Positions 33,601 to 42,534 of a DNA stretch of 64,000 nucleotides are shown here, piece after piece. Origin of the DNA: Gordonia sihwensis NBRC 108236 (GTDB taxonomy: Bacteria; Actinomycetota; Actinomycetes; Mycobacteriales; Mycobacteriaceae). The notes below the pieces were generated by a model that saw nothing but the letters and a program-made list of their open reading frames with translations, was not told the DNA's origin and searched no databases. The translations under genes were made by a program, and so were the position numbers. Numbering within the stretch: the stretch's first letter is position 1; each line of letters starts with the position of its first letter. The stretch covers positions 1 through 64,000 of the forward strand of contig NZ_BANU01000028.1 of NCBI RefSeq assembly GCF_000333035.1. Reading direction: 5' to 3'.

Positions 33601-33657
33601 GTAGTGGATCTTGCGATCCGCACTTCTTCAATTGTACCGGGTGCGTGTCCCGGTCGG

Positions 33658-33746
33658 CGGAGGCGAGAGGATTTGAACCTCCGGTTCCACTTTCATGGAA
33701 CAACTCATTAGCAGTGAGTCCCATTCGGCCGCTCTGGCACGCCTCC
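33658..33746 (-). tRNA. tRNA-Ser(GCT)
   Basis: The 89-nt class II tRNA has acceptor GGAGGCG/CGCCTCC with discriminator G, anticodon arm ACTCA-CTGCTAA-TGAGT (anticodon GCT), a long variable arm built on GTTCCA/TGGAAC, and T-loop GGTTCAAATCC. It decodes AGC and AGU. It is followed on the same strand by tRNA-Arg. Confidence 0.95.
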
Positions 33747-33864
33747 CTGGTGGAGTCCTTTCGGGCCGCCGGGGCAAAACATTACACAGAGGGAGCGTCG
33801 GGACGCAAATCGCCGACCGGATGAGCATCGACCCGCAGGTCAGACGTACATTTGAGGGGTGAGC

Positions 33865-34929
33865 ATGCGAATCCGCCCCGATCTGGACACCCTGCCCGTC
33901 TACGTCCCCGGCAAGACCTTTCCGGGCGCGATCAAGCTCGCCAGCAATGAGGTGACCGACCCCCCGCTCCCCGGCGTGGCCGCTGCCATCGCCGAGGCCG
34001 CAGCGACGGCCAACCGCTACCCCGACAACGGGATGGTGGAGCTCACCGACGAACTGGCCAAGAGCCTGGGCGTGACCCCCGCGGAGATCCAGGTCGGCTG
34101 CGGATCGGTGATCCTCTGCCAGAACCTGATCACCGTCACCGCCGGCCCGGGCGACGAGGTGCTGTTCGGCTGGCGCTCGTTCGAGATGTACCCGGTGGCG
34201 ACGCGCGTCGTCGGCGCCACCCCGGTCCAGATCCCGCTCACCGGCGACGCCGTGCACGACCTCGCAGCCATGGCGGGCGCGATCACCGACCGGACGCGCC
34301 TGATCTTCGTGTGCAACCCCAACAACCCGACCGGCACGGTGGTCGAGGCGCAGGCGCTGCGCGACTTCCTGGCCGCCGTGCCGTCAGACATCGTCGTCGC
34401 GCTCGACGAGGCCTACTTCGAGTACATGCGGCTGACCGGACCGTTCGCGTACGATGCCCTCGAACTGCGGCGCGAGTTCCCGAACCTGGTGGTCCTGCGC
34501 ACCTTCTCGAAGGCGTACGGACTCGCCGGCCTGCGGGTCGGATACGCGGTCGGCGATCCGGAGGTGATCACCGCGCTCAACAAGGTGCACGTGCCGTTCA
34601 CCGTCAGCAGTGTGGCCCAGTCCGCGGCCGTCGCCTCCCTGCGCGCACAGGACGAGCTGCTGGCACGGACCGACGCGGTGGTCGCCGAACGTGAACGCGT
34701 CACGGCACGACTGCGCGAGCTCGGCTACCGGGTACCCGATTCACAGGCGAACTTCGTGTGGCTGATGCTCGGCGACGACTCCATGCCGTTCGCGACCGAG
34801 TGCGCCGAGTCCGGGGTGATCGTCCGACCGTTCGCGGGCGACGGGGTGCGGGTCACCGTCACCCATCCCGCAGAGAACGACGCCTTCCTCACCTTCGCGG
34901 AGAAGTACGCCGGCGCGCGGTCAGAGTGA
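33865..34929 (+). CDS. pat: Histidinol-phosphate / aromatic amino acid aminotransferase (HisC2/Pat type)
   Basis: From the ATG at 33865, five bases after GAGGGG, the product has 354 residues; a GTG at 33859 overlaps that ribosome site. It is a fold-type I PLP enzyme with SNEV (substrate side), CNPNNPTGT, the Asp/Tyr pair in ALDEAYFEY and the PLP Lys in TFSKAYGLAGLRVGY. This subgroup in mycobacteria (Rv3772, also beside argV/serV tRNA genes, from memory) transaminates phenylpyruvate and 4-hydroxyphenylpyruvate, completing Phe/Tyr synthesis after TyrA. No his operon is nearby, favouring Pat over HisC. Confidence 0.85.
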   Translation: MRIRPDLDTLPVYVPGKTFPGAIKLASNEVTDPPLPGVAAAIAEAAATANRYPDNGMVELTDELAKSLGVTPAEIQVGCGSVILCQNLITVTAGPGDEVLFGWRSFEMYPVATRVVGATPVQIPLTGDAVHDLAAMAGAITDRTRLIFVCNPNNPTGTVVEAQALRDFLAAVPSDIVVALDEAYFEYMRLTGPFAYDALELRREFPNLVVLRTFSKAYGLAGLRVGYAVGDPEVITALNKVHVPFTVSSVAQSAAVASLRAQDELLARTDAVVAERERVTARLRELGYRVPDSQANFVWLMLGDDSMPFATECAESGVIVRPFAGDGVRVTVTHPAENDAFLTFAEKYAGARSE

Positions 34930-35901
34930 GGGCGCGATGGCGTTCCACGCCTCGGGCAGGTCGCGCTTCCAGTAGTCCCAGCTGTGCGTGCCGATCAGGC
35001 GGAATCCCGAGGTGAAGGGGATGTCGTTGGCGCGCAGCAGTGTCGCGAACTCGAGCGAGCAGCGGTTCGCGCCCACCTCCAGCGCCGAACCGGCAGCGAT
35101 CTGCGCGTTCTCCGGGCCGTCCTTGGGGTCACGCTTGGCGGCCAGGTCGAGCGGTCCCACCGCACCCGAACCGGACGAGATGTACAACGCCTTCCCGCGC
35201 AGGGCGTCCAGCTTGTGGGCGGGATCGTGCTGCACCCAGTCCTTGGAGCCGGGCGCACCCCACATGTTGTCGGCGTTGGCGCCGCTCTTCGCGACGGTCG
35301 CGCGGACGTAGGCCTCGTTGGCCTGACCCGACACACGCGGGCAGCCGCTCATCGAGGCGACACCGCGGTACAGCTTGGGGTGGCGGGTGGCGAGGGCGAA
35401 CGCCGACTGGCCGCCCATGGACAGACCCATCACCGCATTACGTCCGGACCCGCTGAACTTCGCGTCGATCACGGGCGGCAGCTCCTGCGTCAGGAAGGTC
35501 TCCCACTGAGGCTTGCCGAGCTTCTTGTCCGGCTTCTCCCAGTTGGTGTAGAAGCTGCCCGCTCCACCGGCAGGCAGGACGACGTTGACGTTGCGCCCGG
35601 CGAAGAACGACTCGGCGCCGCCCTTGGTGATCCAGTCGCTGACCTTGTCTCCGCCGTCCGCGCCGTCGAGCAGGTACACGGTGGGCCGCGGACCGGAGCC
35701 GCCGGGGCTGAGAACCGTGACCGGCACCGAGCCGTTCATCGCCGCCGACTTGACGGTGAGGTCCACCCGGTGAATGCTCCGAACCTTCTCCGCGACCACG
35801 TGCGCCCCCTTGGGAGCGGCGTTGACCGGTGCGGTCGACACCGACGCCAGCATGGCCGCAGCCGCGACGACAGACCCGGCGGTGACCAGCTTCAGTGACA
35901 T
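34921..35901 (-). CDS. Secreted mycolyltransferase / antigen 85-like esterase
   Basis: The 326-residue protein starts MSLKLVTAGSVVAAAAML and has a Sec signal peptide with cleavage near VNAAP (about residue 30). The mature alpha/beta-hydrolase has nucleophile Ser in MGLSMGGQSA, VYLLDGADGGDK near its N-terminus, NVNVVLPAGGAGSFYTNW typical of antigen 85/Cmt proteins, and a late His in GTHSWDYW. These enzymes move mycolate between trehalose and arabinogalactan outside the membrane, so the gene indicates a mycolic-acid envelope. Its 3' end overlaps the aminotransferase by 9 bp. Confidence 0.88.
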   Translation of the reverse strand: MSLKLVTAGSVVAAAAMLASVSTAPVNAAPKGAHVVAEKVRSIHRVDLTVKSAAMNGSVPVTVLSPGGSGPRPTVYLLDGADGGDKVSDWITKGGAESFFAGRNVNVVLPAGGAGSFYTNWEKPDKKLGKPQWETFLTQELPPVIDAKFSGSGRNAVMGLSMGGQSAFALATRHPKLYRGVASMSGCPRVSGQANEAYVRATVAKSGANADNMWGAPGSKDWVQHDPAHKLDALRGKALYISSGSGAVGPLDLAAKRDPKDGPENAQIAAGSALEVGANRCSLEFATLLRANDIPFTSGFRLIGTHSWDYWKRDLPEAWNAIAPSL

Positions 35902-36001
35902 ACGATCGCACCACATGGTCGCCCAGCGTACCCGGCGAAAGTGTCGACCGTGTGAACGTCGATGCCGAGCAGCGTGCTGGGCCGGCACTAGGATCGGCGA
36001 C

Positions 36002-36451
36002 ATGACCGAGACCTCGACGCTGCCGGACGGCCGTCGCCACGCCTTCACCGCGCAGGTCCCCGTCAGGTGGTCGGACATGGACGCCTTCGGTCACGTCAAC
36101 CATGCGCGGATGGTGACCCTCATGGAGGAGGCACGTATCCAGTGGCTCCTGAGCGCCGGGGACGACTACGCACCGCACATCAAGAGCGCGATGATCGTCC
36201 ACGTCGACATCCGGTACCGAGCACAGCTGCACCACGACGATTCGCCGCTCCGGATCGGGATGTGGATCAAGGGTTTCCGATCGGTCGACTTCACGATCGG
36301 CTACGAGATCGCCGGCGCCGCCGCGCCCGCGGGGGCGCGCCCGGCGTGCGTCGCAACCACTCAGATGGCCGTCGTCGACATCGAGAAGCACAGTCTGCGG
36401 CGCCTGACCGCCGCCGAGAAGGACCGTCTGCGCGAGTGGACCCGCTCCTGA
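36002..36451 (+). CDS. 4-hydroxybenzoyl-CoA-type thioesterase (hotdog fold)
   Basis: The 149-residue protein has the 4HBT signature VRWSDMDAFGHVNHARMVTLMEEAR (residues about 21-45 contain it), with the catalytic Asp in the WSDMDAFGHVN loop. It hydrolyses an acyl-CoA thioester; substrate unknown. It is divergent from the mycolyltransferase and convergent with the next gene, ending 3 bp from it. Confidence 0.82.
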   Translation: MTETSTLPDGRRHAFTAQVPVRWSDMDAFGHVNHARMVTLMEEARIQWLLSAGDDYAPHIKSAMIVHVDIRYRAQLHHDDSPLRIGMWIKGFRSVDFTIGYEIAGAAAPAGARPACVATTQMAVVDIEKHSLRRLTAAEKDRLREWTRS

Positions 36452-36454
36452 GAC

Positions 36455-37657
36455 TCAGGGCTCGTACTTCTCCGGAAGCTGCGCGGGTGCCGCCGTGCCG
36501 AGCTGAGCGATGTTGCCCTGCAGGACGTCCCGGTAGATGCGCAGCTGTTCTTCGCCGCTGCGCACCTGCTGCGACAGCCTGCGGGAATGGTCCGCGGACA
36601 GTTCGCGGTCGCCGGAGCGCGAGAGCAGATGGTCGATGCGCGCGTCGATGGTGGTGGCACGGTCGAACTCGTTGAGCAGCCGCAACTCGACAGCCGCGGA
36701 CTCGACGGTCGCACAGATGTCGATGAGAGCGTGGACGCGGTCGATCAGTTCGGTCCACACCGGCCGCAACGCCTCTTCGCGCTCTCTGATGTGGGCGACG
36801 AAGCCGGGATCGAAACCGCCGTTGTCCCGAGCGCGGTCGAGATCGACGCGCAACGCCCGCAGCGCCACGACGTCGGAGGCGATCTCGGCGAGTTCGGCGT
36901 GCAGGTTCACCTGCACCCGCTGCATCTCGAAGTGGTCCGACAGCCAGGCCGGGTTGGTCCGGATGCGGTCGTAGTAGTGGCCGGCGACGAACAGGAGTGC
37001 CTCGTAGCCGTCGGCGAAGCTCGAACCGCGCGACGAGTCCTGCGTGGTGGGCATGGTTCCGAAGACTTCGTCGGCCCAGTGCTCCACCTGCCTGCGTCCG
37101 GCGCGCCCGGCGACCTTGTCGACGATTCCCGCCACTTTGTCCAGGGCATCGGTGCCGGCCCAGCGGGCACCCGAGGTGGACAGGTTCGCCACCGGTGTGC
37201 AGAGCAGCCCGGCGAAGAGTTGCTCGCGCTCATCGACCTCGAGGTAGACGTTCTCGCGGCGTTCTCGGCGAATGGCCCGCATACCCGACGGAAAGACGCC
37301 CTTGCCGGTGACGACCGCGCGGTGCGCCTCGTCGCGCCGGCGGGTGAGCCCGGCCATCCGGGACCGGATGATCGGGACCACGACGCCCGGCAGCATCGTC
37401 GACGCCAGTTTGCGCTCGGCGTGCACGATTCCGCGCTGCACGCGCCGCAGTTCACTGAATCCCGACTGCGGAACCGGCATCGGCAGTCCCTGCGAGACGC
37501 GGCGGACCACCGTCGCCCGCGCGGTGGGCACGAGATAGCCGGCAGCGATGAGAATGCACGCGGTGTCGGACAGTTCCGCAGGCTGCCCGGGCACCCGCGC
37601 ATCCGTCGTCCACTGACGGAGATCGGCTGCCGTGACAGCACGCTGCGGTGAGGTCAT
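36455..37657 (-). CDS. Conserved hypothetical protein, helical
   Basis: From the ATG at 37657 the protein has 400 residues, no signal peptide and no convincing membrane helix. It is rich in Arg, Glu, Ala and Leu and should be mainly helical, with long charged segments (about 300-385) that could form coiled coils. A central motif HWADEVFGTMPT and SFADGYEALLFVAGHYYDRIRTNP are distinctive, but no known domain is recognised. It probably belongs to an actinobacterial family of unknown function. Confidence 0.7.
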   Translation of the reverse strand: MTSPQRAVTAADLRQWTTDARVPGQPAELSDTACILIAAGYLVPTARATVVRRVSQGLPMPVPQSGFSELRRVQRGIVHAERKLASTMLPGVVVPIIRSRMAGLTRRRDEAHRAVVTGKGVFPSGMRAIRRERRENVYLEVDEREQLFAGLLCTPVANLSTSGARWAGTDALDKVAGIVDKVAGRAGRRQVEHWADEVFGTMPTTQDSSRGSSFADGYEALLFVAGHYYDRIRTNPAWLSDHFEMQRVQVNLHAELAEIASDVVALRALRVDLDRARDNGGFDPGFVAHIREREEALRPVWTELIDRVHALIDICATVESAAVELRLLNEFDRATTIDARIDHLLSRSGDRELSADHSRRLSQQVRSGEEQLRIYRDVLQGNIAQLGTAAPAQLPEKYEP

Positions 37658-37667
37658 GGCGCCGATT

Positions 37668-38795
37668 CTACCCGCGGACCCCGACAGATCGCGTGGGAGA
37701 ATCCCGCCACAGCGGGGCGGTGAGGCGATGCAGCGACCACGCGACGGGCACGCTGATGACACTGGTCACGACGAAGGCCGCGAGGGTGGATCCGGTGAAG
37801 ACCGAGTACCCGAGAAGATCCATCGTGAACTCCAGCACCATCACGTGGACCAGGAAGAACTCGTAGGAGATCTCGCCGAACCACACCATCGGCCGACTGC
37901 CGCACACCCGGGACCACGCGTCGTCGCCGGGGCCGATCGCCAGGGGACCGACCAGACCCAGGGCCACCACCAGGTAGAGCGTGTGTTTGACGACCGTCGC
38001 TCCGGCGTCGGCCGGCACGATCGTCGGCTCTCCGGCGACCGCGCCGCCGCTGATCAGGAACGCACCGACCGCGACAGCGACGCTCGGGATCGCGGGCCAC
38101 CGCGTCACCGTCCGGGCCAGGACGGCGAGCACCATCCCGCCGACGAACCAGCTCGCGAAGGCGGGCGGCCACATTCGCGCGGTGGGGTCGACGCCGTCGG
38201 ACCCGTGCACCACCACCGTCCACAACGGCGAGACCAGCAGCAGCCCGCCCAGGCACACGAGCAGCAGGTCGGGCCGCCACCGATCGCGGCACACCAGATG
38301 CGCGATCGGCCACGCCACCAGCGGCAGCGCGATGTAATAGGCCACCTCCGCCGCCATGCTCCACATCTGGGTGAGGCCGGTGTGCAGGTGTCCGAGCCCG
38401 TACACCTGGGTGAATGTGAGGTTCCGCAGCAGGTCCGACCACCCCTGACCGAAGTCGGACGTGTCCGTGCGCACCAGGAAGATCGCGTACACCGCCAGCA
38501 CCGTGACCCAGTAGGCGGGCACGATCCGCCGCACCCGATGCCATGTGTAGCGCCGCAGCCCCGGATACTCGGCCGGCGCTCCGGATTGCGTCTCCTGCAA
38601 CGCCCGCACCCAGGGCGCGAACAGCAGGTAGCCGGAGAGGACGAAGAAGAGCGCGACGCCGACCTCGAAACGAGACAGCAACCGACCCACGTAGTCGTCG
38701 GTGTAGTGGCCGGTCCAGTACGCGGCGTGCGTGAGGCAGACCGACAGCGCGGCGACGGTCCGGACACCGGTCAGTGCGGGGACGCGGCGTCGCAC
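37668..38795 (-). CDS. Acyltransferase-3 family membrane protein
   Basis: Starting at GTG 38795, the 375-residue protein has about ten transmembrane helices. It opens with ALTGVRTVAALSVCLTHA, where the His of helix 1 is the family catalytic residue, and continues with FFVLSGYLLFAPW, both typical of OafA/YrhL acyltransferases that O-acylate envelope glycans or lipids. Mycobacterial relatives include TmaT, which acetylates trehalose monomycolate; this assignment is not established here. It begins 5 bp after the response regulator and could belong to that operon. Confidence 0.85.
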   Translation of the reverse strand: MRRRVPALTGVRTVAALSVCLTHAAYWTGHYTDDYVGRLLSRFEVGVALFFVLSGYLLFAPWVRALQETQSGAPAEYPGLRRYTWHRVRRIVPAYWVTVLAVYAIFLVRTDTSDFGQGWSDLLRNLTFTQVYGLGHLHTGLTQMWSMAAEVAYYIALPLVAWPIAHLVCRDRWRPDLLLVCLGGLLLVSPLWTVVVHGSDGVDPTARMWPPAFASWFVGGMVLAVLARTVTRWPAIPSVAVAVGAFLISGGAVAGEPTIVPADAGATVVKHTLYLVVALGLVGPLAIGPGDDAWSRVCGSRPMVWFGEISYEFFLVHVMVLEFTMDLLGYSVFTGSTLAAFVVTSVISVPVAWSLHRLTAPLWRDSPTRSVGVRG

Positions 38796-38800
38796 CGGGG

Positions 38801-39412
38801 TCAGATCCAGCCCCGATCGCGTGCGATCCGCGCGGCCTCGGCCCGCGTCGACGCGCCGGTCTTGCCGATGGCCGACGACAGGTGATTGCGCACGGTGCCC
38901 GCCGAGAGGTGCACCTGCGACGCGATGGTCGCGACGGTCGCACCCGAGAGCGCGGCGGTGAGAACCTCGGTCTCGCGCGGAGTGAGCGGATTGTCACCGC
39001 TGGTGAGGCTCTCGGTGGCCAGCGTCGGATCGATGACGCGGAGCCCGGCGTGGACGCGTCGCACGGCGTCGGCCAGTTCGGCGGCGGGGGTGTCCTTGAC
39101 GACGAATCCGGACGCACCGGCGTCCACCGCGCGGCGCAGGTATCCGGGCCGGCCGAAGGTGGTGACCACCAGCGAGCGGACTCCGGGCAGTTCCCGCGTG
39201 ATGCGGGAGGCCGCCTCGATGCCGTCGGCCCCGGGCATCTCGATGTCGAGCAGGCACACCTGGGCGCCGCTGGACCGCGCCGCGTCCACCACCTCGTCTC
39301 CCCGGCCCACCTGCGCGACCACCGCGAGGTCGGGCTCGAGATCGAGCAACGCCGCGAGCGCACCGCGGACCAGTGCCTGGTCGTCGGCCAGCAGCAGTCG
39401 GATGGTCTCCAC
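38801..39412 (-). CDS. NarL/FixJ-family response regulator (DesR-like)
   Basis: The 203-residue protein has an N-terminal receiver with the acidic pair LLLADDQ (6-12), phosphoacceptor Asp56 in CLLDIEMPG and Lys in VVKDTPAAELADAV. A LuxR helix-turn-helix occupies about 140-200 (LTPRETEVLTAALSG, AGTVRNHLSSAIGKTG). It is the partner of the kinase 23 bp upstream. Regulators of this DesR-like group usually control a linked ABC exporter, which is present. Confidence 0.92.
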   Translation of the reverse strand: METIRLLLADDQALVRGALAALLDLEPDLAVVAQVGRGDEVVDAARSSGAQVCLLDIEMPGADGIEAASRITRELPGVRSLVVTTFGRPGYLRRAVDAGASGFVVKDTPAAELADAVRRVHAGLRVIDPTLATESLTSGDNPLTPRETEVLTAALSGATVATIASQVHLSAGTVRNHLSSAIGKTGASTRAEAARIARDRGWI

Positions 39413-39435
39413 CGGTCCCCCTCTCGGAGAAGAAC

Positions 39436-40548
39436 CTACCGTCCCTCGTCCACGCTCGCGGTCACCGTGGTGCCGGTGGCATCGGAATCGACCGTCAGGC
39501 GTCCGCCGCCGGCATCGACCCGTTCAGCGAGCCCGCGCAGGCCGTTCCCGAAGGTCAACAGCGGCGAGCCGTGACCGTTGTCGGCGACGGTCAGGCTGTG
39601 ATCGGTGAGCGTCACGACGCATCGGGTGGCTCCGCTGTGGCGGACCACGTTCGTCACCGACTCGCGCAGCACCCATGCGAACAGCGCCGCGTGCGGACCG
39701 TCGTAGGCGTCCGGATCCGGCAGGTCGGCGTCGATCTCCGCCGCCGTCAGCGCGATCTCCGCGGCCGCGACCACACTCGGCAGTTCCGGCGCACGCAGGT
39801 TGCCGACCGTCGACCGGACCTCGGCGAGCGCCTGCCGGGCGAGCGCGTTCAGTTCCGCCATCTCCTGCTTCGCCCGCGCCGGATCGAGATCGACGAGCCG
39901 GCCCGCGAGCTCGGACTTCACCGAGATCACGGTCAGCGAGTGCCCCAGGATGTCGTGCACGTCGCGGGCCACGCGTTCGCGTTCGGCGACCACCGCGAGC
40001 TGCCCGTTCAGCTCCCGCTGGCGTTCGGCGGCGAGTTCCCGGTCGCGCTCGCCGTCGCGCATCACGCGCGAGAACCCCATCGTGATGCCGACGACCAGCA
40101 GGACGATCAGGAAGCCGCTGTCGAGCTCCCACCCGAACAATTCCGGTACGACCACCGCCGAGACGAGGACCGCCGCCACCCCGGCCAGCGAATACCCCAC
40201 CCGCCACGGTGCCGCGAAGGCGACCGCCGCCATCACGAACGGCGCCAAGGAGAACGCGTCCGCGCGCAGCAGCGGCATCAGTCCGATCATCAGAACCGCG
40301 AGCAGGGCGATCGCGGCGTTGCGCGCCGGCGCGGAGCGGGGATCGCAGTCGAACATCGAGTACACGCACAGCAGCAGATAGACGACGACGAACACCGCGA
40401 TGATCGCCAGGGCCAGAGCTTTCATCAGCCATCGCGCGTCGGCGGTGATGATCCCGGCGATCGGATACCCCATGAACAGCAGCCACACGGCCGCGAACAG
40501 CCAGCGCCCGCTCCGCCACGGTGAGGTGGGGGCGGGCGCTGCGGTCAT
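39436..40548 (-). CDS. Sensor histidine kinase (DesK-like)
   Basis: From the ATG at 40548 (GGAGGA six bases upstream) the kinase has 370 residues. Five or so membrane helices span 15-160 with little extracellular loop, so it likely senses the membrane itself or a membrane-bound drug. The HisKA_3 phosphorylation motif is ARDVHDILGHSLTVI, followed by a HATPase domain with N-box RESVTNVVRHS and G-box VADNGHG and FGNGLRGL. It forms a pair with the response regulator. Confidence 0.92.
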   Translation of the reverse strand: MTAAPAPTSPWRSGRWLFAAVWLLFMGYPIAGIITADARWLMKALALAIIAVFVVVYLLLCVYSMFDCDPRSAPARNAAIALLAVLMIGLMPLLRADAFSLAPFVMAAVAFAAPWRVGYSLAGVAAVLVSAVVVPELFGWELDSGFLIVLLVVGITMGFSRVMRDGERDRELAAERQRELNGQLAVVAERERVARDVHDILGHSLTVISVKSELAGRLVDLDPARAKQEMAELNALARQALAEVRSTVGNLRAPELPSVVAAAEIALTAAEIDADLPDPDAYDGPHAALFAWVLRESVTNVVRHSGATRCVVTLTDHSLTVADNGHGSPLLTFGNGLRGLAERVDAGGGRLTVDSDATGTTVTASVDEGR

Positions 40549-40582
40549 CGGTTCCTCCAAACTGGTCCCGGCACGGCGCGAA

Positions 40583-41359
40583 CTACTGCCTGCGCGTGCT
40601 GCGGTTGTAGAAGTAGCTTGCCGCAACGGCGAATGCGATGGCCCAGAAGGCGATGTTCGCGATGATCACCCACAGGGAGATCGGGGTGCCGTAGACGGTG
40701 ACCCCGTGGTCGAGCGGGTACCGCGCCAGCGAGACGACGCCGAACATCGGGGTGAACTCGGCGATCCGCAGCATGGTTCCGTTCAGGGGGACGAAGACGT
40801 TGCCCGCGAAGGCCAGCAGCGCGAGCACGCCGCCGAGGGCCTGCATGGCGCCGTCGGACTTCAGAATGCTGCCCAGGGCCAGCCCCAGCGCCGCGAAGAC
40901 GGCCGAGCCGAGCCACGCCAACACCAGGCACACCGCCCAGACTCCGACCGGGGCGGTGGCTCCGGAGATCGCGCCGACCACGGCCAGCAGCACCACCGGC
41001 AGTGCGCTCATGGTCAACGCGAGCGCGACCTTGGTCGAGACGTAACCGGCGGGCCGCAGCGGGGTCATCATCAGTGTGCGCGTCCAGCCGGCCTGCTGCT
41101 CGATGGAGACCGCGGCGGCGTTCGACGCCGCCGCCAGGACCGCGCCGTACAACGCCATGCCGACCAGGACGTAGAAGGCGACGTTGCCGCTGCCGACCGT
41201 CTCGGAACTCTTCTGGGTGGCGCCGAAGACGAGGTACAGGAGGGCGGGCATCGCGACCGTGAAGATCATCGCTCGCCGGTTCCGCAGAACGCGGCGGATG
41301 TCGTTACGGAGATAGACGGTCGACACGCTGCTCGCAGCGAGGGTGGAATTGAGACTCAT
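40583..41359 (-). CDS. ABC-2 type transporter permease
   Basis: The 258-residue protein has six transmembrane helices (about 30-255), with the ABC-2 pattern of helix 1, a long cytoplasmic loop containing EQQAGWTRTLMMTPLRP, and four closing helices. It pairs with the ATPase upstream in the order ATPase-permease-kinase-regulator, a layout common for actinobacterial antibiotic-stress exporters (LiaFSR or DesKR style). Substrate unknown. Confidence 0.88.
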   Translation of the reverse strand: MSLNSTLAASSVSTVYLRNDIRRVLRNRRAMIFTVAMPALLYLVFGATQKSSETVGSGNVAFYVLVGMALYGAVLAAASNAAAVSIEQQAGWTRTLMMTPLRPAGYVSTKVALALTMSALPVVLLAVVGAISGATAPVGVWAVCLVLAWLGSAVFAALGLALGSILKSDGAMQALGGVLALLAFAGNVFVPLNGTMLRIAEFTPMFGVVSLARYPLDHGVTVYGTPISLWVIIANIAFWAIAFAVAASYFYNRSTRRQ

Positions 41360-41385
41360 GGCAATGCCTTTCAGGTCTCGGCGCG

Positions 41386-42324
41386 TCAGGCGCCGGTGGT
41401 CAGCGCGACGAACGCGTCTTCGAGGTTGTGGCTGGCGATCTCGAGGTCGCGGGCACGGGTGCTGGTCAGCAGGTGGCGGGCGAGGACGTCGGAGTTCTCG
41501 AGAGACAGATAGATCCGGCCGCCGCGCCGTTCGGTGATCTCCAGGTCCGGGAACACCCGTTGGAGACCGGGCACCGCGTCGTCGTCGAGGACGGCCGAGA
41601 CGATGCGACGGCTGGCCCGGGCGCGGATGTCGGCGGTGGAGCCGTCCGCGACCACCCGGCCGCTCGCCATCATCACGATGCGGTCGGCGAAGGAGTCCGC
41701 CTCCTCCAGATAGTGGGTGGCGAACAGGACGGTGCGGCCGTGCTGGGCGTCGGCTCGCATGGCGGCCCAGAAGGTCCTGCGCGACTCCACGTCCATCCCG
41801 GCGGTCGGCTCGTCGAGGACGATAAGGTCGGGATCGGGCAGCAACGCCAGCGCGAACTTGAGTCGCTGCTGCTCACCGCCCGAGCACCGGGAGACCTTGC
41901 GAGCGCCGAGATCGGCGATGTCGGCACGGCGCATCACCTCGGGGATGTCGGCGGTGCGCCCGTGAAGCGCGGCGACCGTGGAGACGGTCTCGGCGACGGT
42001 GAAGTCGTCGAGCAGTCCGCCGGTCTGCATGACCGCGGCGATCCGGCCGGCGCGCGCCGCCTCGCGCGGATCGCGGCCGAAGACCCTCACCTCGCCGGAG
42101 TCGGGTGTGGTGAGGCCGAGGATCATGTCGATGGTGGTCGTCTTGCCCGCACCGTTGGGTCCGAGGAAGGCCACCACCTCGCCGGGCTGGATCTGAAGGT
42201 CGATGCCGTCGACGGCCTGGACGGTCTCGCCCTTCGAGCCGCGGAACCGCTTCGACAGATCGGAGATGGCGATGGCCGGAACCGTCGACGCGGTTCGCGC
42301 TGGGGTGAGATGTCGCTGTGTCAT
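41386..42324 (-). CDS. ABC transporter ATP-binding protein (DrrA type)
   Basis: The ATG at 42324 is chosen because GGGAGA lies nine bases upstream; a GTG at 42333 is too close. The 312-residue ATPase has Walker A FLGPNGAGKTT, Q-loop MQTGGLLDDFT, signature CSGGEQQR (note CSGG in place of LSGG), Walker B LIVLDEPTAGMD and H-loop FATHYLEEAD. A C-terminal domain of about 85 residues follows, as in DrrA-type drug exporters. First gene of the exporter-two-component operon. Confidence 0.9.
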   Translation of the reverse strand: MTQRHLTPARTASTVPAIAISDLSKRFRGSKGETVQAVDGIDLQIQPGEVVAFLGPNGAGKTTTIDMILGLTTPDSGEVRVFGRDPREAARAGRIAAVMQTGGLLDDFTVAETVSTVAALHGRTADIPEVMRRADIADLGARKVSRCSGGEQQRLKFALALLPDPDLIVLDEPTAGMDVESRRTFWAAMRADAQHGRTVLFATHYLEEADSFADRIVMMASGRVVADGSTADIRARASRRIVSAVLDDDAVPGLQRVFPDLEITERRGGRIYLSLENSDVLARHLLTSTRARDLEIASHNLEDAFVALTTGA

Positions 42325-42399
42325 GACATTCACTCTCCCGCCGGGGGACGCCGGTCACCCAGAGCGGATGTCATCGGTTCGCCATGACGTTTGTCATGG
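42319..42399. promoter_or_regulatory. TGTCATG-type repeats between divergent genes
   Basis: CCATGAC-GTTT-GTCATGG at 42382-42399 is a perfect 7-bp inverted repeat, and TGTCATGACA at 42319-42328 is a palindrome over the start of the ABC gene; TGTCAT also occurs at 42369. The shared GTCATG element suggests a regulator site between the exporter operon and the GAF regulator gene. Binding protein unknown. Confidence 0.45.
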
Positions 42400-42534
42400 G
42401 CCCGGCACAACGCTTCGCGATCGCGGCAATCGGTGTAGCCCGGGCCGCCGACGGGGCCGGTCGTTGCCCGGGTCACACCGTGCAGGCACAATCGAAGGAC
42501 GAGGACCTGCGAAAACAGTCGGGAGTTGAACGCG

